Shown: positions 1-8,817 of the stretch, piece by piece
Numbering within the stretch: the stretch's first letter is position 1
How the letters are laid out: each line of letters opens with the position of its first letter
NCBI RefSeq assembly: GCF_028280385.1
Contig: NZ_JANQLX010000015.1
Span: 558,001-622,000 of the forward strand
DNA length: 64,000 nucleotides
Direction of reading: 5' to 3'
Source of the DNA: Allomuricauda sp.
GTDB taxonomy: Bacteria > Bacteroidota > Bacteroidia > Flavobacteriales > Flavobacteriaceae
Program-made: the position numbers and the translations under genes
The notes under the pieces: generated by a model
What the model was told of the DNA's origin: nothing
Database searches by the model: none
What the model saw: only the letters and a program-made list of their open reading frames with translations

Positions 1-1976
1 TGTGAAAGTTTGCTGTAGATCAGACCTTCATAGTCAAAATCGTTATAGTGATCTTCTTGATGGGCTACCAATGCGTTGGAAGGCAACTCGTTTATGATGG
101 GTGAAGCTCCTTGACTCTTGGGAATGGTATATACACCGGAGGATTCCTTATGGTCCAAGGTCAATTTTTGATTGGCCGCCACATCTTGTAATACCTGGGT
201 CTGGTCATCGGGCCAGATAATCCGGATGGAATCCAATTTTTGTGTTTTGCCCAGGCCAAGAGTCATTCCATAGTCCATGGAAGACTGAAAACCTCTTGAA
301 GGGATAAGTTCTTGGTTAACAATATTGCCATCAAAATAGAATTTGACCAGGGTACCGATTCCAAATTTGTTTTTTTCTGGGCCTTTAAAATCGAGTTGTA
401 TGAAATTATTGTCAAGCTGGGACTGGGCATTGTTTCTATAGATGAAGGCCTCTGTGTTCACGTTGTTGATCACCATGTCCAAATCCCCATCATTGTCCAA
501 ATCCCCATAGGCAGCACCGTTGGATCGGGTGGGCATATCAAATCCCCATTCTTTGTTGGCATTTTTAAAGGTGATATCGCCATTGTTTTTGTAGGCGTAA
601 TTGGGTTGTGGTTTTATGGGCATCTTGTTGATAATGGAATCAATGGATTCCTTTTTCCCGGTCAGTGCCATCTTTTGGATAATTTCATTGGCAAAGAAAT
701 CCACAAAGTCAAGATCGGTGAGATCATGGTTGATGCCATTGGTGATAAAGATATCTTTAAGACCGTCATTGTCCATGTCAAAAATAAGACCTGCCCAACT
801 CCAATCCGTGGCATCTATACCACTGTAATAGGCTACTTCTGAAAAGGTGCCATTTCCGTTGTTCAACTGTAGGGTATTTTGAATGTACTGCTGAAAGAAA
901 TCCTTGCTCTGCTTTAGCTCAAAGACATTGTACCCTTCAAATTCCATAACGGATTTTACACGTTGCTCATGCTCTGGGAGCATGTCGGTGATAAAAATGT
1001 CATTATGGCCATCGTTGTTGATGTCCGCAATATCGATTCCCATGGCCGACAGGCTTAAATGGGAGGTCCAATCCTTGATTTCTTCGGAAAACGTCCCATC
1101 CTGTTGGTTGATGTATAGATAATCCCTTTCATAAAAATCGTTGGAGACATAGATATCGGGGTAGAGGTCATTGTTAAGGTCGGTAATCATAACCCCGAGC
1201 CCAAAGCCTATAAGGCTTCCATAAATTCCTGCATCGTCACTTACATTCACAAATTTACCATCGTCATTTCTGAGCAGCATGTCGCCCACTCCCCTAAAGA
1301 TGTGGGGTACACCCTCCCAATCCTGGGCACGGACTTCCCTTTGTTCGGCATAGCCCAGACTACTAACAGGAATATTGCTGTTGTTTAGAATGTAGGCATC
1401 CAGGTCACCATCTTTGTCGTAATCGAAAAAAGTTGCATGGGTAGTAAATCCGGTCTTGGCCAAATTGTATTCTTCGGCTTTTTCAGTAAAGGTCAAATCC
1501 CCATTGTTGATATACAGGTCGTTGTCATGGTTGTTTCCTTCCATATTTCCTGCATTGCTCACATAGATGTCCAACAATCCATCTTGGTTGATATCTACCA
1601 TGACCACCCCGGTAGACCATGGCTTGTTGCCCATGATCCCGGCACTTTCGGAGATATCCTCAAATTTTAGGTCTCCCTTGTTCAGGTATAAACGATTGGG
1701 AACCATATTCCCGGTCAGATAAATATCTGAAAGGCCATCGTTGTTGATGTCCCCAATGGCGACTCCTCCGCCATTATAAAAATTACGGTATTTAAAAATG
1801 TTGAAATTTTTCTGGTTTTCCACAGTGTTCACAAAAGTGACCCCGGTTTCCGAGGAAGGCAATAGACTGAACAAAGTTTCGGTTTCGCCCTTGGATTTAT
1901 CCGCCTGATCTGAACCACAGGAAGCCAGTAGCAGCGTAAGGCAGATTATTTTAAAAACATTTACGTTCATCTTCAT
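1..1976 (-). CDS. FG-GAP/VCBS repeat lipoprotein, CRTAC/ASPIC type (3' end off window)
   Basis: The reading frame opens at an ATG (1976) and runs without a stop off the left edge, so the C-terminus is missing; about 658 codons are visible. The N-terminus is a lipoprotein signal ending in LLLASC (Cys20), so the protein is probably tethered to the outer or inner membrane and exported. Repeated calcium-type blades of the form DxNxDGxxD (for example IGDINNDGLSDIYL near residue 75) point to a beta-propeller of the FG-GAP/VCBS type. An ASPIC/UnbV-like stretch (FGIGTLVKFYFDG...) lies near residue 555. It follows the paralogue at 1982-5272 with a 5-bp gap, so the two are co-transcribed. Such proteins are common in flavobacterial SusCD loci; the ligand is unknown and a glycan-binding role is inference. 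An in-frame ATG at 1970 is an alternative start. Confidence 0.85.
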   Translation of the reverse strand, partial: MKMNVNVFKIICLTLLLASCGSDQADKSKGETETLFSLLPSSETGVTFVNTVENQKNFNIFKYRNFYNGGGVAIGDINNDGLSDIYLTGNMVPNRLYLNKGDLKFEDISESAGIMGNKPWSTGVVMVDINQDGLLDIYVSNAGNMEGNNHDNDLYINNGDLTFTEKAEEYNLAKTGFTTHATFFDYDKDGDLDAYILNNSNIPVSSLGYAEQREVRAQDWEGVPHIFRGVGDMLLRNDDGKFVNVSDDAGIYGSLIGFGLGVMITDLNNDLYPDIYVSNDFYERDYLYINQQDGTFSEEIKDWTSHLSLSAMGIDIADINNDGHNDIFITDMLPEHEQRVKSVMEFEGYNVFELKQSKDFFQQYIQNTLQLNNGNGTFSEVAYYSGIDATDWSWAGLIFDMDNDGLKDIFITNGINHDLTDLDFVDFFANEIIQKMALTGKKESIDSIINKMPIKPQPNYAYKNNGDITFKNANKEWGFDMPTRSNGAAYGDLDNDGDLDMVINNVNTEAFIYRNNAQSQLDNNFIQLDFKGPEKNKFGIGTLVKFYFDGNIVNQELIPSRGFQSSMDYGMTLGLGKTQKLDSIRIIWPDDQTQVLQDVAANQKLTLDHKESSGVYTIPKSQGASPIINELPSNALVAHQEDHYNDFDYEGLIYSKLS

Positions 1977-1981
1977 CTGAG

Positions 1982-4900
1982 TTATTTTTTAGCCCAAAAA
2001 ATTGGGGAGGCATTATTTCTACCAACAATAAATACCGTTTTGTTGCCAATGGTTATTTTTTCAATGGATCTAACGGCTCCGGAAACTTCCATTCCGCTGT
2101 TATTGAGGTAGGTAAAGTTTTCATTTTCATCTTGTTGCAAAATTAGCCCATGGGAAGCATCCATACGTCCCAATTGGGTGCTAATTTCAAAGTTGTTACC
2201 AAAGATCAGGAGTTCTGGTTTCCCGTTGCCCGTCAGGTCATGTGGAAGCATAGCTTGTACAACGGATGCCTGAGCCAATCCTGGTAACCGCTTTTTGGTA
2301 AACGCGCCATTTCCATCATTGACAAAATAGCAACTGGCCAGTTCATAGACCTTTTTTGTTTGGGCTTTATCCAATTGATCTGCACCGAATAACTCTTCTA
2401 TGGAAGCCTTTGCAAAATCTGCATAAGACAGAAAGTCCTTGTTCAGGAACGGCATTTGTTTTACCAACTCGTCTTTGGAGGCAAATGGTGTCTCCGTGCC
2501 TTTGTGGTAGTGGGTCACTACGGGCTCAATAGATCCATTGGCATCAAAATCGTTGATGTATAGGGTTATTGGTTCTGAATGGCTGGCCTTTAACTTGCTG
2601 TTTAGACCCCAATTACCGCAAACCAGGTCAAGGTCACCGTCCTGGTCCAAATCTGTGGTTTTGACCACGTTCCACCAGCCGTGGGTAGCTTCCAAACCGT
2701 TGTTTTTTTGAAGACTGAAAATTCCGCCCTTGTTCAAAAATATGGAAATGGGCATCCAGTGGCCTACCACAATTAAATCCAAATACCCATTGCGATCCAG
2801 ATCTACCGAATATACATCCTTGATGTTTCCGATGGTTTGAAGTTCTGGAATAAACTTTTGGGTAAGCGCTTCGTATTTCCCTTCCTCATTTTGTTTTAAA
2901 TAAAACTGTTCTGGAGTTTTGCCATACTGGGATGGAACTTGATCTGAAACGATTACAATTTCATCGGTACCGTCTTTGTCAAAATCGGCAGTGATAACTT
3001 TGGACGCATTGGTTTCCATTGAGGGAAGCAAGGTAGTGTCCAATTCAAAATGTCCGTTTGAATTGATATATAAGCGCGGCTGCAATGGTTTACCTTCCGG
3101 ATATTCGTTACCACCACTGACTACGATCAGATCTAGGAAATCATCGTCATTGGCATGAAAAAAGGCATGTGAGGTATCTTCGTTGACAGCATTGGCAGCA
3201 AAGAGATTGTTTTGTGCACTATCGAAACCACCCTTGGAATTTTGGACATATAGCACCGAACTTTGTTTTTTGGCACCGCTAATAAATAAATCCTCCAACC
3301 CGTCAAGGTTTATGTCCCCAACGGATATGTCAGGGCCTTCATTGGAATTGGCAAAGGGAATCAAGGGTTCTCGATCAAAATCCAGGGAAGTGGTTTCCTT
3401 ATGGGTATAGGAAATAACCGAATTCAGCTGATGGAAAAGCGTGTTGGGGTTATTGGAGACGTATTTCCATTGCTTTAAGGGAGCATCGCCTTTTTTTAGT
3501 CTGAGATTGTTTGGTGCCGACAGATTATAATGGGTTTCAAAAGTACCGTCGGGCCAAATCACCTGAAGGGAGTCTACAATCGTGTCTTTACCAAGTCCAA
3601 TATGCATAAGGGGAGCTATGGACGATAAGTAGCCCTTGGAAATATAGTTTTCTTGCGTAATTACTTGGGATTTTGAATGGGAAATGACCTTGGTTCCCAA
3701 ACCAAATCTATTTTGGGGTCCGGCATCGAGGTGTATGCTTAAATAATTACCTGGATTACCGGTATTTTCCATGATATATGCCTCATCATCCACATTGTTG
3801 ACCACCAAGTCCAGGTCGCCATCATTATCGAGGTCCGCATACACACTTCCATTGCTAAATGAATCTTCCAGTCCTAACCATTCTTCGGTGGTGTCCGTAA
3901 ATTTAGCCTCGCCAATATTTTTGAACACATAATTGGGGATGTGTTTTACTGGGATTTCCTCGATGAGGGGCATATCAGACTGCTCCATTCCCTGTGATAA
4001 TCGTTTTTGGATGTTGTCATTGGAAATGAAATTGATAAAATCCATGTCGTTGGTGGCCCCTTTTATCCCATTGGAGATAAACACATCTTTGAGTCCGTCA
4101 TTGTCAAAATCAGCCAAAAGGGCGCCCCAAGACCATTCAGTGGCAGCTATACCGCTCAGGTTCCCAATTTCTGCAAAATTTGCACCACCAAGATTCAGGT
4201 GAAGGGTGTTTTGCATGTACTGTGGAGCATATCCGTTTTTTAAATATTGTTGGTAGATGGGATAGCTATATTCCAAACCTGAAGTTTTATAGGTCATCAG
4301 GTTTTCTGGTAACATGTCCAGGGAAACAATATCGGAAAGACCATCATTATTGATATCAGCTATGTCGTTGCCCATGGAAAAATGGGTGGTGTGTCCTAAT
4401 TTCCCATCATCGCTGGAAATAATCTCCTTAAACGTTCCATCTTTTTGGTTGAGGTATAAATAATCGTTTTCGAAAAAATCGTTGCCCACATATATGTCAG
4501 GGAAACCATCGTTGTTGATATCACTTACCGAAAGCCCAAGACCATAGCCGCTTTTGCCCTGATAGATACCGGCCTTGGTGCTCACATCAATATAGGTGCC
4601 TTTATCATTTTCGTAGAGCCGATCGCCGGATAATGAATCAACCGTTTTGCGTTGGGCACCTCTGCCATAAGCCCTATTTGGATAAACAGAATGGTTCATC
4701 AGGTACATGTCCAGGTCACCATCCAAATCGAAATCAAAAAAGGCGGCATGCGTGGAAAATCCTGAAAAGTCCAAATTATACTTTTTTGCTTCTTCCTTAA
4801 AAGTGGGTATTCCATTGGCCCCCACTCCCTGATTTACAAATAATAGATTCCTGCCTTTTAGCGAACCATAATTGCCCACCTTGCAGACATAAATGTCCAG

Positions 4901-5272
4901 AAGGCCATCGTTGTTGATGTCCACGGATGTTACCCCAGTCGTCCAACCATCACTATTCTGTATGCGGGCTTTGCCGGTGATATTTTCAAATTGGAAATTT
5001 CCTTTGTTGATATAAAGTTGATCATTGACCTGGTTTCCGGTAAAATAAAGATCTAGTAATCCGTCATTATTGAAATCTCCCGAGGCAACACCGGCTCCAT
5101 TATAATAATACAGGTAGTTCAAGATATTCAGTTCCGGAGTATCTGTAAGGATATTGGCAAATTTTATGTTGGATTTTGAGGACGGAACCTTTTTAAAAAG
5201 TGTTGTTGGTTCCTTTCCGCAAGATGCGAGACAAATTACCAAAATAAGTATGTAGCACCATTCTTTTTTCAT
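1982..5272 (-). CDS. Giant FG-GAP/VCBS repeat lipoprotein, CRTAC/ASPIC type
   Basis: 1096 residues with an SPII signal (VICLASC, Cys18) followed by two propeller-like halves. Calcium-loop repeats such as DFNNDGLLDLYF, DINNDGLLDIYV and DLDNDGDLDLVV occur from about residue 65 to 490. An ASPIC/UnbV domain (NRFGLGTKV, HIGLGKD, IWPDG) follows near 520-590, then a second repeat series from about 640 (DINLDGLEDLFI, DLDQDGDLDLVC). It is a tandem paralogue of the gene at 1-1976. Position downstream of SusC, SusD and a sugar symporter suggests a surface role in glycan handling, possibly replacing SusE/SusF, which are absent; this is inference. The 138-bp region upstream contains two inverted repeats (5285-5304, 5314-5328). 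Confidence 0.88.
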   Translation of the reverse strand: MKKEWCYILILVICLASCGKEPTTLFKKVPSSKSNIKFANILTDTPELNILNYLYYYNGAGVASGDFNNDGLLDLYFTGNQVNDQLYINKGNFQFENITGKARIQNSDGWTTGVTSVDINNDGLLDIYVCKVGNYGSLKGRNLLFVNQGVGANGIPTFKEEAKKYNLDFSGFSTHAAFFDFDLDGDLDMYLMNHSVYPNRAYGRGAQRKTVDSLSGDRLYENDKGTYIDVSTKAGIYQGKSGYGLGLSVSDINNDGFPDIYVGNDFFENDYLYLNQKDGTFKEIISSDDGKLGHTTHFSMGNDIADINNDGLSDIVSLDMLPENLMTYKTSGLEYSYPIYQQYLKNGYAPQYMQNTLHLNLGGANFAEIGNLSGIAATEWSWGALLADFDNDGLKDVFISNGIKGATNDMDFINFISNDNIQKRLSQGMEQSDMPLIEEIPVKHIPNYVFKNIGEAKFTDTTEEWLGLEDSFSNGSVYADLDNDGDLDLVVNNVDDEAYIMENTGNPGNYLSIHLDAGPQNRFGLGTKVISHSKSQVITQENYISKGYLSSIAPLMHIGLGKDTIVDSLQVIWPDGTFETHYNLSAPNNLRLKKGDAPLKQWKYVSNNPNTLFHQLNSVISYTHKETTSLDFDREPLIPFANSNEGPDISVGDINLDGLEDLFISGAKKQSSVLYVQNSKGGFDSAQNNLFAANAVNEDTSHAFFHANDDDFLDLIVVSGGNEYPEGKPLQPRLYINSNGHFELDTTLLPSMETNASKVITADFDKDGTDEIVIVSDQVPSQYGKTPEQFYLKQNEEGKYEALTQKFIPELQTIGNIKDVYSVDLDRNGYLDLIVVGHWMPISIFLNKGGIFSLQKNNGLEATHGWWNVVKTTDLDQDGDLDLVCGNWGLNSKLKASHSEPITLYINDFDANGSIEPVVTHYHKGTETPFASKDELVKQMPFLNKDFLSYADFAKASIEELFGADQLDKAQTKKVYELASCYFVNDGNGAFTKKRLPGLAQASVVQAMLPHDLTGNGKPELLIFGNNFEISTQLGRMDASHGLILQQDENENFTYLNNSGMEVSGAVRSIEKITIGNKTVFIVGRNNASPIFWAKK

Positions 5273-5284
5273 GAATCAACCTGT

Positions 5285-5328
5285 TTATTGCATGCCTGCA
5301 ATAAGGTACTATACCGGCGTAGGGCCGG
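5285..5328 (-). repeat. Two adjacent inverted repeats upstream of the giant lipoprotein gene
   Basis: 5285-5304 is a perfect 8-bp inverted repeat (TTATTGCA, 4-nt loop, TGCAATAA). 5314-5328 is CCGGC, 5-nt loop, GCCGG. Neither is followed by a U-tract in the direction of the minus-strand genes, so they do not look like intrinsic terminators. They sit just before the start codon at 5272 and could be a protein-binding site or an RNA processing/stability element. Confidence 0.4.
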
Positions 5329-5410
5329 AACCCAAAAATTGGTTTAATATAAGTGACTGAGACCTAACTAGGAATAGATGAAGTGTTAATTTCTTTAGTA
5401 TACAAGAGAT

Positions 5411-7063
5411 TTAATTCCAGAACAATGCATACAACACGGCCAACACCAACATTACGGCAAATGCTCCAATGTTAAAGATTGGACTGGTTTTGAACAAGCC
5501 TTTGGACAATGGGATTCCCTTGGCATCATCTTCACCTTTATTTTGCCGTAGGCTCACCAAAATAATAATCAACATTGTCAATAGTGCGGTGTAGCCCATT
5601 TGGTCTAGGAAGGGGACATCCACAAATAACGAACTGGAAGACCATCCTTTTGGTGCAACTTTAAAATACAATGCAATTGGGATGGAAACCAAAGCACCTA
5701 CTATGGCCGCCCTGTTTGTTGTTTTCTTCCAGAAAAGACCTAACAGAAAGACCGCCAAGATACCTGGACTAACTATTCCTGTGTATTCCTGGATGAATTG
5801 AAAAGCTTGATCTATTCCACCCAACAAAGGTGCCATAATGGAAGCAATGATCAATGCAACTGCTGCCGTAAGGCGACCCACATTGACCGTTTTCCTATCG
5901 CCTGCATTTTTATTGATGTATTGACGATAAATGTCCATTGTAAAGATGGTGGATGTGGAATTGAGCATTGAAGCCAATGAGGAAACAATGGCAGCCGCAA
6001 GTGCTGCAAATGCCAAACCTTTTAGTCCAACCGGCAAGAATTGCAATAACCAAGGATAGGCTTTATCTGCCTGTTCCAAACTGGGTAAATTATTGGAGGC
6101 CGCATCACCCAGACCGGACAAAATTTGTGGATCGTTCACCATAATATAGGCTGCAATCCCTGGTATGACCACGATCAATGGAATGATAAGCTTTAAACCG
6201 GCTGCCAACAAAATCCCTTTTTGCGATTCCCTAAGCGATTTGGCCGCCAGGGTCCGTTGGATGATATATTGGTTGAATCCCCAATAATAAAGATTGGCCA
6301 CCCATAGTCCACCCACCAAGACCCCTAGGCCTGGTAAGTTTTTGTACTCAGGATTGGATTTGTCCAATATCATTGCAAATTTTTCAGGTACAGTGTCGTA
6401 CACGATTTTCATTCCCTCCATTACGCCTTCGCCACCAGAAACGGAATTCAAGGCCAAATAGGTTGTAACCAAACCTCCAAGAACCAAGAACACCACCTGG
6501 ATCACATCTGTCCATGCCACCGCAGATAACCCTCCGTACAGGGAATAGGCCGCAGCAAACAAAGCAAGTCCGATGATACTGTACATCATTGGAATGCCCA
6601 TAATGGTTTCCATGGCCAATGCTCCCAGATATAGTACCGAGGCTAGATTGACAAACACATAAAGGGCGATCCAAAAAAGTGCTAGAATGGTCTTTAAGGT
6701 TGTGGAAAATCTTTTTTCCACGAATTCGGGAATGGTATAGAGTCCTTTCTCAATAAATATGGGTAAAAAATATTTACCAACAATGATCAGTGTTAATGCT
6801 GCCATCCATTCATAGGAGGCAATGGCAAGTCCTACTGCAAAACCTGAACCTGACATTCCAATAAACTGTTCGGCGGAAATATTGGCTGCAATCAGCGATG
6901 CCCCAATAGCCCACCACGGGAGGGATTTACTGGCCAAGAAATAGTCCTCGGCATTTTTTTGATGCCCTTTTTTATCCCGGGAGACCCAAAGGCCAACACC
7001 TAGGATAAGTACGGCGTACAATGCAAAAACTAGATAATCCCACGAACTGAATGAAGATGTCAT
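5411..7063 (-). CDS. Sodium/sugar symporter, SSS family (vSGLT-like)
   Basis: 550 residues of largely hydrophobic sequence with about 14 membrane segments. The first helix (DYLVFALYAVLILGVGLWV) and the following YFLASKSLPWWAIGASLIAAN block are typical of SSS/SLC5 symporters. The stretch AEQFIGMSGSGF continues the match to bacterial SGLT homologues. It would carry a monosaccharide or disaccharide across the inner membrane with Na+, completing import begun by SusC/SusD. It lies 104 bp downstream of susD, beyond a strong hairpin (7113-7152), so it may be expressed by read-through at a lower level. Flavobacterial maltose loci I know usually carry an MFS transporter instead. Exact sugar not determinable. 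Confidence 0.88.
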   Translation of the reverse strand: MTSSFSSWDYLVFALYAVLILGVGLWVSRDKKGHQKNAEDYFLASKSLPWWAIGASLIAANISAEQFIGMSGSGFAVGLAIASYEWMAALTLIIVGKYFLPIFIEKGLYTIPEFVEKRFSTTLKTILALFWIALYVFVNLASVLYLGALAMETIMGIPMMYSIIGLALFAAAYSLYGGLSAVAWTDVIQVVFLVLGGLVTTYLALNSVSGGEGVMEGMKIVYDTVPEKFAMILDKSNPEYKNLPGLGVLVGGLWVANLYYWGFNQYIIQRTLAAKSLRESQKGILLAAGLKLIIPLIVVIPGIAAYIMVNDPQILSGLGDAASNNLPSLEQADKAYPWLLQFLPVGLKGLAFAALAAAIVSSLASMLNSTSTIFTMDIYRQYINKNAGDRKTVNVGRLTAAVALIIASIMAPLLGGIDQAFQFIQEYTGIVSPGILAVFLLGLFWKKTTNRAAIVGALVSIPIALYFKVAPKGWSSSSLFVDVPFLDQMGYTALLTMLIIILVSLRQNKGEDDAKGIPLSKGLFKTSPIFNIGAFAVMLVLAVLYALFWN

Positions 7064-7112
7064 AACTTGGTAAAGGTTGTTTGGTTGTAAGGTATTCCCT
7101 TGTTGCTAATTT

Positions 7113-7152
7113 AAAAAAAAAGGTCGCCAAAAATTTTTGACAACCTTTTTTT
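7113..7152 (-). terminator. Intrinsic terminator after susD
   Basis: On the minus strand an A-run is followed by a stem of about 10 bp with two G-U wobbles (AAAGGTTGTC against GGCGACCTTT), closed by AAAAA/TTTTT pairs and followed by a run of nine Ts. It lies 15 bp after the susD stop and before the symporter gene, so it probably lowers transcription of the downstream transporter and lipoprotein genes relative to susCD. Confidence 0.75.
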
Positions 7153-7167
7153 AGTTTCATTAAATTC

Positions 7168-8799
7168 CTAGTAACCTGGGTTTTGAACCAAGTTTGGATT
7201 AGCCAGAAGCTGAGGATTAGGAATTGGGAACAGTTTATATGTGTCGTTGCCAACAGAGTTGGAGGCTTTGAACTCCCATTGTCTGGTGTATTGTCCAAAA
7301 CGAATCATATCGTTCCTTCTCCAAGTCTCTGCATAAAGCTCTCGTGCTCTTTCATCCAATAAATCGGATTCGGAAACAGTACCAAGTGCTGTGGCACCTC
7401 TAAGTACACGAAGCTCATTTACCATGGCTGTTGGGTCACCTCCACTGCGCATCATGGCCTCGGCCTTCATTAGGTGGGCATCTGCATATCTGAAAATGAT
7501 TTCGTGGTTAGTGAATCCACCATTGTAACGTGCACCGTATTTCTGAACACGGATACCGGTTCTTTCGCTGTTGTTGATCAAGCTGTTTGCACCGCCTCCA
7601 TCAACAAACTCTCTAGAGAATACCAAAGGATTTCCAGGACGATCGGTCAATGGGGTTCCATCCAAATCGTACTGTTGACCTACCAAGAATCCAAATCCTA
7701 CATTGGAACCAAGTTCGAAACCATCGTCGCTTTCCTCAGTTTGGTCAGCTCCTGTAAATGGAGTTCCTCCTGGAGGTACACCACCTCTACGCTCTTCCTG
7801 TCCGTCAATGGCATTACCATCACTGTCCAATCTGTTGTTGTTGGCATCACCTTCAAAGAGGTCATAGTATTCAGCTAGCGTACTGAACCCATTCCATCCA
7901 CCACCACCGTTGGAGGTAGAGTTATAGTGCAATCCGTTGTAGATTCTGTTACCGGTACCGGCGGCTAGCCACCAAATGGTCTCGGTATCAGGGGAATCCC
8001 TGAACAGATCAAAGTACCCAGCTTGAAGGGCGTAACCTTCAGCGGTAATTTCATCAACAAGAGCAATAACTTGTGCCATATCACCGGCATCTGGGCTTCC
8101 GCCTCCTCCAGTTAATTGGTTAACGAAGATATGCTTGTTCAATAGCACCTTGGCCTTAAGGAATCTGGCGGCGGCTTTGCTACCAGTCTGGTTACCAGCA
8201 CCGCTGCTTGCAGCAACAGAAGGTAAATTGGCAATGGCCGCATCAATGTCAGCAAGAATAAAGTCAACGGCAGCCTGGCCTGACAACACCTCCGGTATGG
8301 AAGAAGAAGGAAGGCTGGTATCCCTTACGGGTACTTGTCCGAACAAATCCAAGATAATGTACATGGAGTAAGCTCTTAAGAAGCTGGCATCTCCAATGTT
8401 CTGAGGTGTTGGATTACTTCTGGAATCCAAAATCTGGGAAGCTACCAACTGGTTGGCGTTCCATTGATTAAACGGAGTTACGATATCGGTAGCTTCTGCA
8501 TTCCACTCATGGGTATGCAAATTTCTCCATCTACCGTTATCCCCCCAGTCGGTTCCCCTAGTAGGAACCAAGGCGGCATCCGTTGTTACTTCATCCAAGG
8601 CAAATTTGGCAGCTTGGTCAGCATATTGTCCTGCAATGGTGCTGTACAAACCTTCAACCCCGGAAGTTGGGTCTGCTAGACCCTGAAAACCTGCACTAAT
8701 GATAGAATCGGTTTCCTCAATCTCCAAGTCAGTACAAGAAACAATGGTTCCTACTGACAGTAAGGTCAACAAATAAAATCTTATTTGGTTTCTTTTCAT
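7168..8799 (-). CDS. SusD/RagB-family nutrient-binding outer-membrane lipoprotein
   Basis: About 543 residues from the ATG at 8799 (a TTG at 8808 would add three residues). SPII signal with lipobox IVSC (Cys22). SusD features: N-terminal TPR-like helices with FLRAYSMYIILDLFGQVPV near residue 125-145, SKAAARFLKAKVLLNKH in the RagB region, and a C-terminal FRYADAHLMKAEAMM followed by LRVLRG and ETWRRNDMIRFGQY. It forms the lid of the SusC porin encoded directly upstream (9-bp intergenic at 8809-8817 up to the susC stop) and binds oligosaccharide at the cell surface. Context (GH65, GH13) suggests alpha-glucan or maltose-type ligands; the substrate is inferred. Confidence 0.92.
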   Translation of the reverse strand: MKRNQIRFYLLTLLSVGTIVSCTDLEIEETDSIISAGFQGLADPTSGVEGLYSTIAGQYADQAAKFALDEVTTDAALVPTRGTDWGDNGRWRNLHTHEWNAEATDIVTPFNQWNANQLVASQILDSRSNPTPQNIGDASFLRAYSMYIILDLFGQVPVRDTSLPSSSIPEVLSGQAAVDFILADIDAAIANLPSVAASSGAGNQTGSKAAARFLKAKVLLNKHIFVNQLTGGGGSPDAGDMAQVIALVDEITAEGYALQAGYFDLFRDSPDTETIWWLAAGTGNRIYNGLHYNSTSNGGGGWNGFSTLAEYYDLFEGDANNNRLDSDGNAIDGQEERRGGVPPGGTPFTGADQTEESDDGFELGSNVGFGFLVGQQYDLDGTPLTDRPGNPLVFSREFVDGGGANSLINNSERTGIRVQKYGARYNGGFTNHEIIFRYADAHLMKAEAMMRSGGDPTAMVNELRVLRGATALGTVSESDLLDERARELYAETWRRNDMIRFGQYTRQWEFKASNSVGNDTYKLFPIPNPQLLANPNLVQNPGY

Positions 8800-8817
8800 G
8801 ATAAACAATTTTTTTAA

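Noticed and set aside
312..842. Plus-strand 176-codon frame
   Set aside because: It is antisense to the FG-GAP repeats of the lipoprotein gene; the repeated calcium-loop codons keep the opposite strand open.
7474..7878. Plus-strand 134-codon frame inside susD
   Set aside because: Antisense to a strongly supported SusD gene and without recognisable protein features.
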